Assembly: GCF_013911755.1 (NCBI RefSeq)
Contig: NZ_JACESP010000006.1
Span: 1 to 64,000 of the forward strand
Length of the DNA stretch: 64,000 bases
Source: Sphingosinicella sp.
GTDB taxonomy: Bacteria > Pseudomonadota > Alphaproteobacteria > Sphingomonadales > Sphingomonadaceae
Direction: 5' to 3'
Below are positions 26,270-35,368 of the stretch, piece after piece. How positions within the stretch are numbered: position 1 is the first letter of the stretch; each line of letters begins with the position of its first letter. The notes beneath the pieces are model-generated. The model worked only from the letters and a program-made list of their open reading frames with translations. It was not told where the DNA came from and did not search any database. The position numbers and the translations under genes were made by a program.

Positions 26270-27840
26270 TCCTGCTCCCTCAATTCCTTGCGCCGGATCT
26301 TGCCGCTCACTGTCTTTGGCAGCGATGCGACGAATTCGATCTTGCGCGGATACTTATAGGGCGCCGTCGTGGATTTCACGTGCGTTTGCAACGCCTCGAC
26401 GAGCGCATCCGAAGCATCGTGCCCGGCGGCGAGCACGACGAACGCCTTCACCACCTCGCCGCGCGTCGGATCGGGGCTCGCCACGACCGCGCTCTCGGCG
26501 ACGGCCGGATGCTCGAACAGCGCGCTCTCCACCTCGAACGGCCCGATCCGGTATCCGGCCGAAAGGATCACATCGTCGGCGCGGCCCACGAACCAGAAGA
26601 AGCCGTCTTCGTCCACGAAGGCGCGGTCGCCGGTCAGATACCAGCCATCCCGGAACACGCTCGCCGTGCGCTCGTCATCGTCGCGGTAGCCGAGGAACAG
26701 CCCCGGCGGGCGTCCTTCCGCAACGCGCAGCGCGATGTCGCCCTCCTCGCCCGGCGGCAGGCGCTCGCCCGCCTCGCCGATCACGGCAAGATCGATGCCC
26801 GGCGCGGGCTTGCCCATCGCGCCCTGCCGCTCCGCACCCGCGCGGTTGCAGCACAGCATCACGGTTTCGGTCTGGCCATAGCCGTCGTGGATCGAAAGCC
26901 CGGTGGCCGTGCGCCACAGGTCGATCACCTCCGGGTTCAGCGGTTCGCCAGCGCTGACACAGCGCCGCAGTGTTTCGAAGCGCCGCGTGCCGAGATCGGA
27001 GCGCACGAACATGCGATACGCGGTCGGCGGCGCGCACAGCGTCGTCACCGGATATTTGGCAAGGAGGCCAAGCACCGCCTCCGCATCGAACCCCGGCGCG
27101 TGATAGGCGAAGATCCCCGCGCCCATCATCCACGGCGCGAACAGGCTGGACCACGCCGCCTTCGCCCAGCCCGTGTCGGACACGTTCCACATCAGATCGC
27201 CGGGGCCGAGATCGAGCCAGGTGCGCGCCGTGATCTCGTGTGCGAGCGGATAGCCCGCGCCGTGGATCGTCATCTTGGGATTGCCCGTGGTGCCGCTGGT
27301 GAAATAGCAAAGCGCCGGATCGTCGAACGCGGTGTCGGCGATCTCGTCCAGCGGCTCCGCCTTCGTCGCAAGCGCCGAATAATCGCCCCAGCCCGCGCGC
27401 GGGCCGCCGATATGCAGCTTCGCGATGGGATCGTCGCCAAGCGCAGCATCCACGCGGTCCGCGATATCCGCGCCCGCAACCACGCATACGGCCTTTGCCG
27501 CCGCGCGGCGATAGGCGATGTCCTTGGGCATCAGCTGCACGGTGCCGGGCGAAGCGATCGCGCCGAGCCGCAGGCAACCGAGCATCAGCTCCCACCATTC
27601 GAGTTCGCGCGCCAGCAGGATCAGCACGGTGTCGCCGCGCTGCACGCCTGCGTTTTTCAGAACCGCGGCAGCCTTCGCCGCCCGTTCGTCGAGCGCGGCA
27701 AAGCTGATGTCCTCAACCTGCCCGCTCGCGTCCACCCACAGTAGCGCACGGTCCTGCCCGCGCTCCCGCGCAAGCGACTGCATCCGATCCCGCGCGAAAT
27801 TGGTTCGCGCGGGCGGATTCCATTCGAAAGGCGCCGTCAT
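26242..27840 (-). CDS. AMP-binding acyl-CoA synthetase (ACSM/medium-chain type)
   Basis: Second ANL acyl-CoA synthetase, 532 residues, closer to the medium-chain/aryl-acid ACSM and acetyl-CoA synthetase branch: [20 protein letters not shown] (P-loop), [60 protein letters not shown] and [14 protein letters not shown] with the catalytic Lys. ATG 27840 overlaps the aldehyde dehydrogenase stop by four bases. Sits between the aldehyde dehydrogenase and the FadD-like gene, consistent with CoA activation of the acid product. Confidence 0.92.
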   Translation of the reverse strand: MTAPFEWNPPARTNFARDRMQSLARERGQDRALLWVDASGQVEDISFAALDERAAKAAAVLKNAGVQRGDTVLILLARELEWWELMLGCLRLGAIASPGTVQLMPKDIAYRRAAAKAVCVVAGADIADRVDAALGDDPIAKLHIGGPRAGWGDYSALATKAEPLDEIADTAFDDPALCYFTSGTTGNPKMTIHGAGYPLAHEITARTWLDLGPGDLMWNVSDTGWAKAAWSSLFAPWMMGAGIFAYHAPGFDAEAVLGLLAKYPVTTLCAPPTAYRMFVRSDLGTRRFETLRRCVSAGEPLNPEVIDLWRTATGLSIHDGYGQTETVMLCCNRAGAERQGAMGKPAPGIDLAVIGEAGERLPPGEEGDIALRVAEGRPPGLFLGYRDDDERTASVFRDGWYLTGDRAFVDEDGFFWFVGRADDVILSAGYRIGPFEVESALFEHPAVAESAVVASPDPTRGEVVKAFVVLAAGHDASDALVEALQTHVKSTTAPYKYPRKIEFVASLPKTVSGKIRRKELREQEWSGENRKS

Positions 27841-29240
27841 CGCGCTTCGTTGATGATCTGCACCTGCGTGAATTCGTGCAGGCCTTCTTCGGCGAATTCC
27901 ACGCCTATGCCGGATTGCTTGGCGCCGCCGAAGGGAATGTTCGGCCCAAAATCGAGGTGCTTGTTGATCCACACCGTACCTGAATCCATGCGGGTCGCGA
28001 TGTCATAGGCGGTGTCGCGGTCCTTGCCCCACACCGATCCGCCAAGGCCCCACGGCGAGGCGTTGGCGCGCACGAGCGCGTCTTCCGCATCGTCGTAGCG
28101 GATCACCGGCAGCACGGGTCCGAACTGTTCCTCGTCGACGATGCGGGTGCCGTCCGTCACGTCGCGCACGATCGTCGGCCGGATGAAGTAGCCGGGCCGA
28201 TCGACGACATCGCCGCCCGCGATGATCGTGCCCGCCGCGCGCGCATCAACCAGGAAGCCTTTCACCTTCTCGTACTGCATCTTGTTCTGCAGCGGCCCGA
28301 TCTGCGCGCCCTGCGCGAGCCCGTCGTCGACGATCGCTTCGTCCGCGAGCCGCGCAAGTTCCGCGCAGAGCTCTTCATAGATCGACGAATGCGCATAAAC
28401 GCGCTTCACGGCGAGACACACCTGCCCCGCATTCATCATCGCGGCGCCGAAGATGCCGGGCGCGATCGCCTTCGGATCGGCATCCGGCAGCACGATCGCC
28501 GCATCGTTGCCGCCGAGTTCGAGCGTGATGCGCTTGATCGTGGACGCGGCACTCGCCATCACCTTCTTGCCCGTCTCGGTCGAGCCGGTGAACGAAATCT
28601 TCGCGACATCCGGGTGCGTCGTAAGCTTGCCGCCGAGATCGTTCTGGTCGGTGACGATGTTGATGACGCCCGCCGGGAAAATCTCCGCACAAAGCTCGCC
28701 GAGCTTCAAAGTCGTCAGTGGCGTCGTCGGCGCGGGCTTGAGGACGATCGTGTTGCCCGCGAGCAGCGCCACCGGCATCTTGAACGCCACGATCAGCACC
28801 GGGAAGTTCCACGGGATGATCGCGCCGACCACGCCGAGCGGCCGCCGCCGCATTTCGACACGGCGGTTGTCATTATCCTCAAGGATGCGATCGCTGAGTT
28901 CCAGCGACGCGAGGTAACGCATGAACGCCGCCGTGTAGACGATCTCGGCCGTCGATTCGGAAAGCGGCTTGCCCTGCTCCTGCGTCAGCAGGCGGGCGAA
29001 GCTGTCCGTCTTCGCCTCGATCGCGTCGGCCAGTTTCAGGAGGAGATCGCGGCGTTCCTGCATGGAACGCCGCGACCATGCGGGGAAGGCGGCCTTCGCG
29101 GCGGCAACCGCAGCATCGAGCTGGGCTTCCGATCCGCGCGGACACACGGCGAGCACCTCTTCCGTCGCCGGGTTGATGACATCCATTGTCATGTCGCCCG
29201 GCACCAGCGCGCCGCCGATCAGCAGCCGATAGTCGTCCAT
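27837..29240 (-). CDS. NAD(P)-dependent aldehyde dehydrogenase
   Basis: Aldehyde dehydrogenase superfamily enzyme, 467 residues. Key sites seen: PWNFPVLIVAFKMPVALLAGN, ISFTGSTETGKKVMA, the general base Glu in TLELGGNDAAIV, and the nucleophile Cys in MNAGQVCLAVKRVYA. An AAGGA site precedes ATG 29240. It lies in the operon downstream of the TTQ amine dehydrogenase genes and would oxidise the aldehyde after uptake into the cytoplasm; followed by two CoA ligases with overlapping ends. Confidence 0.93.
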   Translation of the reverse strand: MDDYRLLIGGALVPGDMTMDVINPATEEVLAVCPRGSEAQLDAAVAAAKAAFPAWSRRSMQERRDLLLKLADAIEAKTDSFARLLTQEQGKPLSESTAEIVYTAAFMRYLASLELSDRILEDNDNRRVEMRRRPLGVVGAIIPWNFPVLIVAFKMPVALLAGNTIVLKPAPTTPLTTLKLGELCAEIFPAGVINIVTDQNDLGGKLTTHPDVAKISFTGSTETGKKVMASAASTIKRITLELGGNDAAIVLPDADPKAIAPGIFGAAMMNAGQVCLAVKRVYAHSSIYEELCAELARLADEAIVDDGLAQGAQIGPLQNKMQYEKVKGFLVDARAAGTIIAGGDVVDRPGYFIRPTIVRDVTDGTRIVDEEQFGPVLPVIRYDDAEDALVRANASPWGLGGSVWGKDRDTAYDIATRMDSGTVWINKHLDFGPNIPFGGAKQSGIGVEFAEEGLHEFTQVQIINEAR

Positions 29241-29268
29241 AACCGATCCTTCCCCAGTGTCGTCGTCT

Positions 29269-31457
29269 TTAGAACTTGTACCCAACCGTCACGCCGTAGG
29301 TTCGCGGCGCGCTGATGTGATTATAATCGAACCCGAAGCCCGCGAGCAGATCGACGCGCGAGGTGAAGTAGAACTTGTTGCCGAGGTTCTTGCCCCAGAT
29401 CGACGCGTTCCAGCGCCCGTCCGCGGTTTCGTAGTCGATATGCGCGCCGAGGATCGCATAGCTGCCCTGCTGCAGCCGCGGCACGTTCAGCACTTCGAAA
29501 TACTGGCTCGACGAATAGCTCACATCGCCGTGCAGGCTGAGCTTGCCGGCGTCCGAATCCATCACCGTGAGATCGACGCCACCGTTGAAGGTCAGCGAGG
29601 GCGCGTTCGACAGCTCGTTGCCCGAGACGTCGACACCGCTCACCGTACCCTTCTTGATCTTGGAATCGAGAAGGCCGAGTCCGGCGCGGAACGAAACCAT
29701 GTCGCTTGCCCGAACGCTGAGTTCGGCCTCACCGCCCATGATCCGCGATTTATTGATATTGAGCAGCGTCTGCGCCGCGGTCACCGGATCGACGTTGATG
29801 AACTGCTGATTGCGGTAATCATAATAGAAGGCGGCGAGATTGAGCGTGACGGTACGCCCCGCGAACTGCGTCTTGGCACCGATCTCGTATGCGTTCACCT
29901 TTTCCGGCTTCGCGATCGAAAGCTCGGACGGATCGAAGAACGCCTGCGCGTTGAAGCTGCTCGCACGGTAGCCCCGGCTGAAATGCGCATAGAGAAGATT
30001 GCCGTCGGCGAGCTTGTAGTCGAGACCGATCTTTCCTGAAATATTGTCGGTGCTGTATTTGAGGTTTGACGGCGGGATCAGATTCACCACCAGCACGCCA
30101 TTGGGGCCCAGCGCATTCGATTCGAAGTCGGTTTGCCGACCCGTATCGTGCGTATAGCGCAGACCGCCGCGCAGCGTGATGGACTCGCTGATATCGTAAT
30201 TCATGTCGGTGTAGAGCGCGAAGCTCTTCTTCACCTGATCGAAGCTGTTGGCGAACAGGCAGCCGAGCGGCAGGCCGATCGCGCAGTCGGCATCGGTCAC
30301 GCCGGGAAGACCGTCCGAATCGACATCCTTGGCGATTTCGAAGGTGGTGCTGTTGAACACCTTCTCGCGGTTGTAATACGCGCCGAGAATGAAATCGAAC
30401 GGACCGCCCGTGTCGCTCGTCAGCCGCAGGTCCTGCGCGAACTGGTTCGCCTTGTCGTAATACGGGATCTCCAGCAGTTCGGTCGCCGTGCCGTCGGTAT
30501 CTTCATAGAACGAGAGCTTGCCCTTGTCCCACGAGGTGATGCTGGTGACGGTGAGCGTATCCGACACGTCGATGTTGCCGGTCAGCGCCAGTGAATATGT
30601 GCGCGCGCGGCGGCGGTCAGTGACGTTCGCCTCGATCTCGCGCTTGCCGAGTCCGACGCGATGCACATCCGCGGGCTGCGCGAAGATGCCGTAGTTGCGC
30701 GGGTTCTGATAGCTCGTGGAACCGCGCAGCACGAAGCGCACGCCGTCCGAAGGTTCGAGCAGGACCGACGCGCGCACCGCATATTCGCGCACGCCCGCAA
30801 GGTCGGGCTCGCCCGGCAGCTGGTTCTTGAACCAGCCGTCCGCACGCGCGAAGCTGAACGCGACACGCGCCGCCGCCTTGTCGCCCATCGGCACGTTGAT
30901 CGCGCCGTTCGCATCCATGCGGTTGTAATTGCCGTAACCCAAATTCAGATAACCGCTCGTCTCGCCGAGTTCCGGCGCGCGGCTGATGAGATTGACGGCA
31001 CCGCCCGTGGTGTTCTTGCCGTAGAGCGTCCCCTGCGGGCCGCGCAGCACCTCGACGCGTTCAAGGTCGTACATGGCGACGCCGAGGAACGCGAAATTGC
31101 CCTTGTAGACCTCGTCGTAATAGGTCGCGACTGGTTGAGGCTGTAATCCGACATCGAAACGCCGCGCAGCGCGAAGATCGGCGTGTTGTCGCCGACGATG
31201 CTGGTCAGCTGCAGGTTTGCGACCTTGGTGACGAGATCATCGGCATTCGTCACGCGCGATTTCGAAAGCTGATCGCCGCCGATCGCGGAGACCGAAATCG
31301 GCACGTCCTGAAGCCGTTCGGCACGCTTGGTGGCGGTGATGACGATTTCCGTATCCGCGACCTCCGCGGTTTCCTGCGCGTGCGCAATGCCCGCCGTACC
31401 CGTGAGCAGCAGCGGCACGATGGCGGCGGAAAACGCCGCGCGTCCTTTAATCTTCAT
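29269..31457 (-). pseudogene. TonB-dependent receptor, interrupted by a frameshift in the plug domain
   Basis: Outer-membrane TonB-dependent receptor of the amine operon. From ATG 31457, a signal peptide (ending AHAQ), TonB-box-like EIVITATKR and plug motifs read in frame for about 109 residues up to LRGVSMSDYSLNQS; then the frame is lost near 31125-31132. The correct continuation, YYDEVYKGNFAF...YDLERVEVLRGPQGTLYGKN and a full beta-barrel ending in GYKF, is in another frame from about 31125 to 29269. Related receptors have a few more residues at the junction, so one or 3n+1 bases (for example 10) seem deleted. Either a real mutation, a phase-variable state or a sequence error. Confidence 0.85.
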
Positions 31458-31489
31458 AATCAGACCTTCCCCTTTTTTGTTTCCCCGAA

Positions 31490-31957
31490 TTATGTGTCGC
31501 CGCCCTCCGCAAGAGCATTGATCTTCTCGACAAGAACGGCCCGCATCGCAGGCGCGTCGGTGCGCAGCGGCTCTTTGCGCAGCTTGCCGATCTCGCTTGC
31601 CGTATAGGGTTTGAAATCCACCGGAACGTGCGCGCCGTCGAACCGGTGGAGCGTCCAGTTCAAAAGGTCCGCGAGTTCCGCATCGCTAACCGGCGCGGTC
31701 GCGACGCCGGGAACGCGCCCCAGATATTCGCGCCCGCCCGGAACATGCAGGAACTTCGCCACGATCCCCGCCATTGCAGGCGTCGTCTGGGGTGTGCCGG
31801 TGGCGTCGGACCGGTGGCAGCCCTGGCATTTCAGCATCCAGTTCTGCCGCGCGAGCGCCGGATTGGAAACGCCGGTTTCGCGGGTGACACCCTGCGCAGC
31901 AAGCCCCGCACCGGCCACACCGGCGAGAGCCGCGAGCGCGAGGATGCCGCGCAGCAT
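31490..31957 (-). CDS. Monohaem c-type cytochrome of the amine dehydrogenase operon (second)
   Basis: Exported class I-like cytochrome c, 155 residues, with signal peptide (LALAALAGVAGAGLAAQG) and one haem site CQGCH (LKCQGCHRSDATG). A distal Met ligand is possible in TPAMAGI but not certain. ATG 31957 overlaps the stop of the preceding cytochrome gene. Position after the TTQ small-subunit gene suggests it carries electrons from the amine dehydrogenase toward the terminal oxidase. Confidence 0.85.
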   Translation of the reverse strand: MLRGILALAALAGVAGAGLAAQGVTRETGVSNPALARQNWMLKCQGCHRSDATGTPQTTPAMAGIVAKFLHVPGGREYLGRVPGVATAPVSDAELADLLNWTLHRFDGAHVPVDFKPYTASEIGKLRKEPLRTDAPAMRAVLVEKINALAEGGDT

Positions 31958-32403
31958 CACTTGATGGCGGCTTTCAGTTCGGCGACCTGCCGCGGTGTCA
32001 GCGCCGCGCCGCCCTTGCGGATGCCGCCCACTTCGTCGGCACTGAAACGCTTCACCTTTTTGTCGGCCGCCGCGATCGTATCGAGCACGTGGTTGAGAAC
32101 CGCCGCGACCTCGTCGTCCTTCATCGGCTGCGCGGGCATGACCCCGCGATAGGTCTTGCCGTCGACAACGAGCGGCCCGGAAAGGCCACGCGTCACCGCC
32201 AGCACCAGGAAACGCCGCCCATCGGGTTTCGCGGCCAGCATTGCGGGCTCGACCTTGAGGGAGGGAAACGCACCCGGCACGCCCGCGCCCGTTGCAAGAT
32301 GGCACGCCGCGCAGCGCTTGTAGAGCGCCGGACCATCCGCCGCCTGGGCAGCGGCTGGCAGCACCATCATCAGCATTGCAGCCGCCATGCGCAGCATCGT
32401 CAT
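31957..32403 (-). CDS. Monohaem c-type cytochrome of the amine dehydrogenase operon (first)
   Basis: Exported cytochrome c, 148 residues, with signal peptide (MLMMVLPAAAQA) and haem site CAACH in ALYKRCAACHLATGAGVPG; likely distal Met in YRGVMPAQPM. The C-terminal extension (GGIRKGGAALTPRQVAELKAAIK) is unusual for a small cytochrome. The ATG overlaps the amine dehydrogenase small-subunit stop. The aau cluster of Alcaligenes faecalis also has a small cytochrome gene just after aauA, which supports an electron acceptor role. Confidence 0.87.
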   Translation of the reverse strand: MTMLRMAAAMLMMVLPAAAQAADGPALYKRCAACHLATGAGVPGAFPSLKVEPAMLAAKPDGRRFLVLAVTRGLSGPLVVDGKTYRGVMPAQPMKDDEVAAVLNHVLDTIAAADKKVKRFSADEVGGIRKGGAALTPRQVAELKAAIK

Positions 32404-32957
32404 TTCTCCAGCGCCACGCCGAGGATGACCGCCGTCGAGCAATTGTAGATCGCGCTCGACGTGCCGAGGCACCAGTTGATGTCGTTGTTTTCCTGCGGCC
32501 GCACCATCGGCCGGTCGCCTTCGTTGCGGTTGCAGAGGCACCGCCCGCACGAAGATTTGCCGCAGCAGTCGTTGTAGCTGATGATGTAGGAGCGATTGTC
32601 GGCCGGATTGAGGCAGGTGCCGATCCACGTGATCGGCGACATTTCCGTGCCGGGCGGGCAGGTGCTCGCGGTGCCGCCGCAGCATGAGCAGAGGAATCCG
32701 TCGATCGCGCAGTAGCGCCAGTAGTCGCAGCTCGCCTGATCGCCGGGATCCTGCGGGTTGCCGGTCGGCTGCGGGGCAACGCCGCCGCCCGCGCCGCCGT
32801 GCGCCGGGTTTGCCGCGGCATAGGCGCGCGAGACGGGCAGCACTGGGAACGCCGCCGCGCCGGTGATCGCGCCGCCGATCAGCGTCAGCAGGCTGCGGCG
32901 CGAGGTCGTTTTCGCCACCCGCCGGGTGAGCGCTTCGGTGATCTTGTCGATGGCCAT
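32400..32957 (-). CDS. TTQ amine dehydrogenase light chain (MauA/AauA family)
   Basis: Small catalytic subunit of periplasmic methylamine/aromatic amine dehydrogenase. The 185-residue precursor has a twin-arginine-type leader (TSRRSLLTLIGGAITGAAAF), then the Cys-rich domain with CDYWRYCAIDGFLCSCCGG. Both tryptophans that form the tryptophan tryptophylquinone cofactor are in place: W111 in PPGTEMSPITWIGTC and W162 in NNDINWCLG; the catalytic Asp is D130 in SYNDCCG. Six disulfides are expected in the family. Methylamine versus arylalkylamine preference cannot be decided from this chain; operon order B-E-D-A-cytochrome resembles aau clusters. Confidence 0.95.
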   Translation of the reverse strand: MAIDKITEALTRRVAKTTSRRSLLTLIGGAITGAAAFPVLPVSRAYAAANPAHGGAGGGVAPQPTGNPQDPGDQASCDYWRYCAIDGFLCSCCGGTASTCPPGTEMSPITWIGTCLNPADNRSYIISYNDCCGKSSCGRCLCNRNEGDRPMVRPQENNDINWCLGTSSAIYNCSTAVILGVALEK

Positions 32958-32971
32958 GGCCCGCTTTCCCC

Positions 32972-33556
32972 TTATCGCTTCGCCAGGAAGTCCTGGAACG
33001 AGGCGACGCCGCGCTCCTTGGCTTCGAACAGGCTTTCGAGATGTTCACGCGTATTGACGAGACCGAGCGAGGCGATCTTTCCGTCTTCGCCGATCAGCAC
33101 CGCATAGGGCAGTTTCGAGACGCCGAAGCGGCGCCCGAGATCCTCGGAGAGGACATAGGGAAAGCCTGCGAGGCCCTCAGCCATCATCAGGCGCCGATGC
33201 GCGGCCTCATCGCCGTCGCTCGCAAGGATCGCGTCGAGCCACCCGCGCTCGGCGGCAGCAGCGGATTTGAACACCGGCAGCAGCGTCTTGCAGATGGGGC
33301 AGTCGGGCGACAGGAAGAAGATCAGCTGGCTGCGGCCGCGTGCGCCGCCGATCACGACAGCGTCACCGCTGAGTGATTTGACATGCATTTCCGGCGCGGC
33401 GTCGCCGACCTTCACGCCCTGATGCAGCGTCAGCGCACCGGCAGGGGCGATCCGTTCGTGAAGCACGCCCACCTGCCGCGCGAGTGCCGCGACGAGCACG
33501 CCGAGCACGGCAACCGTGATCCAGAGCAGCACCTGCGAGACGACGATCATGCTCAT
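32972..33556 (-). CDS. Methylamine utilisation protein MauD-like (thioredoxin-fold, disulfide maturation)
   Basis: Membrane-anchored thioredoxin-fold protein needed to make disulfides in the TTQ small subunit. The 194-residue product has an N-terminal helix (VVSQVLLWITVAVLGVLVAAL) and the redox motif CPIC in FFLSPDCPICKTLLPV, with the cis-Pro region KLPYAVLIGEDG. ATG 33556 overlaps the mauE-like stop (ATGA), favouring it over an upstream TTG. Confidence 0.94.
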   Translation of the reverse strand: MSMIVVSQVLLWITVAVLGVLVAALARQVGVLHERIAPAGALTLHQGVKVGDAAPEMHVKSLSGDAVVIGGARGRSQLIFFLSPDCPICKTLLPVFKSAAAAERGWLDAILASDGDEAAHRRLMMAEGLAGFPYVLSEDLGRRFGVSKLPYAVLIGEDGKIASLGLVNTREHLESLFEAKERGVASFQDFLAKR

Positions 33557-34053
33557 GCGTGCCTCCAATGGGGATGGGGAATGGCGGCCAGTTCACCGGC
33601 GGCGGACTGCAGGCTGAAGAGCGCGAGCGCCGCGAACAGCGGTTCGGGCGATCCCGCGCCTGCGGGGAGCAGCGCCGCCGCCCCGGCAAGGCCTGCAAAA
33701 AGGATGGCGCGCGCCGGAGCAAAGACCCGGGGAGCCGCGGTATGCGCGCCAAAGGTGCAACCACAATCGAAAGCCTCGCCGCGCCGCCGCACCAGCAGTA
33801 CGGCGTAAACGAGCCAGAGCCCCGCGGCGATGGCAGCGCCTGCTGGCCGCGTTGCGGCGAACAGCAGCGCCATGGCTGCGAGAAATTCTGTCGCGCCGGC
33901 CGTCGCGGCCAGTGCCTTGCCGAAGCCTGCGTTCGTGCCTGCAAGCCGCGCCGCCGCACCCGCCATGCGTTCGGGCTGGAACGCCTTGTGGGCCGCTGCC
34001 GACAGCAGCACGAGCGCGAGGAACAGTGCGATGCTGTCGCCCGCGAAGCTCAT
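33553..34053 (-). CDS. MauE-like/DoxX-type membrane protein
   Basis: Integral membrane protein of amine dehydrogenase maturation, 166 residues with four predicted helices. The MauE pattern includes SAAAHKAFQPERM near the N terminus and the Cys pair in EAFDCGCTFG between helices, which probably exchanges electrons with MauD. Its ATG overlaps the heavy-chain stop and its stop overlaps the mauD-like start. Confidence 0.9.
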   Translation of the reverse strand: MSFAGDSIALFLALVLLSAAAHKAFQPERMAGAAARLAGTNAGFGKALAATAGATEFLAAMALLFAATRPAGAAIAAGLWLVYAVLLVRRRGEAFDCGCTFGAHTAAPRVFAPARAILFAGLAGAAALLPAGAGSPEPLFAALALFSLQSAAGELAAIPHPHWRHA

Positions 34054-35219
34054 TTGCCTGCCGCCGTCATGGTCATCGGGTCGTTCACGACCTCTGCGAC
34101 CGTGTGAAGATAATCGCCGCTGTTCGCGTCGTAGACGTCGAGATTGCCGTCGGGCCGCGACGCGACGAGATAGGGTTTCGCGCCCGCTGTCACCTCGATC
34201 GAAAGCGTGTGGTTCTTCATCGCGATCTTGCGCGCCACGGCCTTCTTCGCCGTATCCGCGACCCACACTTCGGTGCCGCCGTTCTTGTGGCTGCCGTCCG
34301 TGCCATTGGGGTCCATCAGCACGTAGACGCGTCCCGATGCATCGGCGGAGGTGACCTGCCAGCCGCCGGGCCGATAGCCCTTCGCGGCATCGCCGGGCAC
34401 CATCGCGAACCCGCCGAGATCGCGCGGCTTGTCGCCCGAAAGATCGAAGCCGCGCAGCTTGCCCTTGAAGCTGACGAACCACGCCGTCCGCCCCGCCATC
34501 GCGGGCGTCATGAACCACGGATCATTGTCGATGTCGTTGACGGCCTTGGAGGTTGTCGTCGATTTCGCCTTGCCCGCTTCGTCGAGCAGAACCGTCATCA
34601 TCGTGCCGTCCGCGCAGAGCGACGTGAAGCCGCGCGCGCCGGTCGGATACATCAGCGAGCAGCCCGGCAGATCGATGTCGCCAAGGATCTTGCGCGCCTC
34701 GAGATCGACGACCGTGACAGACGCGCCCGGCGTGAAGTTGAAGACGAGCATCCATTTCTCGCCGTTCGTGAACTGCATCGCGTTCCGCAGTGTCACAAAC
34801 TGGCCGCGCTTGCCGCCCGGCAGCACGATTTCGCCCTTGTGCGCGAGCGTCGCCTTGTCCCAGATCGAAATCACATCGGTGCGTTCGCCGCGCGTCAGGC
34901 GTGAGAAGAAGGTCTCGCCCGTATAAATCTCACTGCCGGTCGTCGAAGGCAGCAGCGTGCCGAACTGGGCGACCGGAACCTGCCCTTTCACCGACGAAAC
35001 CGGGCTCGACACGTCGACGACCGCGGCGCGCCCGTCGAGAATGCTTTTGAAATGCAGGTCGTGCACGAAAACATAGCTGTCGGGATAGCGTTCGGGCAGC
35101 GTCTCAACGGCCGGGATCGGCTCTTCGGGAAGCGGCTGCGGGAACGCCTGCTGAGCCTGTGCACTGCTCGCGGCAAGCAGCAGCGTGGCGGCCAAAAGCC
35201 CGGCGCGTCGTGACATCAT
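34050..35219 (-). CDS. TTQ amine dehydrogenase heavy chain (MauB/AauB family)
   Basis: Large beta-propeller subunit of the periplasmic quinoprotein amine dehydrogenase. The 389-residue precursor has a signal peptide (LLAATLLLAASSAQAQ), then YPDSYVFVHDLHF, a propeller of repeating blades, FTSLCADGTMMTV, DPNGTDGSHKNGGTEVWV and HTLSIEVT. Two adjacent ATGs (35219, 35216) follow a GGAGGGG site. First gene of the ten-gene operon that runs to 24599 and divergent from the TetR regulator. With the light chain it forms an alpha2beta2 enzyme. Confidence 0.94.
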   Translation of the reverse strand: MMSRRAGLLAATLLLAASSAQAQQAFPQPLPEEPIPAVETLPERYPDSYVFVHDLHFKSILDGRAAVVDVSSPVSSVKGQVPVAQFGTLLPSTTGSEIYTGETFFSRLTRGERTDVISIWDKATLAHKGEIVLPGGKRGQFVTLRNAMQFTNGEKWMLVFNFTPGASVTVVDLEARKILGDIDLPGCSLMYPTGARGFTSLCADGTMMTVLLDEAGKAKSTTTSKAVNDIDNDPWFMTPAMAGRTAWFVSFKGKLRGFDLSGDKPRDLGGFAMVPGDAAKGYRPGGWQVTSADASGRVYVLMDPNGTDGSHKNGGTEVWVADTAKKAVARKIAMKNHTLSIEVTAGAKPYLVASRPDGNLDVYDANSGDYLHTVAEVVNDPMTMTAAGK

Positions 35220-35268
35220 TCCCCTCCCTCGGCATCGCCCTTCGACGAGTCGCACTTCCCTCAAGCGC

Positions 35269-35315
35269 GAAAATGATTTAGGTCTTACGTCCAATTTTTG
35301 TCAAGCGTACTAATT
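35269..35315 (-). promoter_or_regulatory. Candidate promoter and operator region of the amine operon
   Basis: On the minus strand TTGACA (35304-35299) matches the sigma-70 -35 box; a weak -10 (CTAAAT or TAAATC) follows at 17-18 nt. The same stretch has near-repeats AATTTTTGTC and TAATTTGTC (plus strand, 35293-35319) and a partial TACG...CGTA dyad that could be the TetR operator. The -10 and operator are tentative. Confidence 0.4.
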
Positions 35316-35368
35316 TGTCGGTTCAATATCAGCGCGCTAGATGCTCCGGCGAGAGAAGGAGTCCCCTG

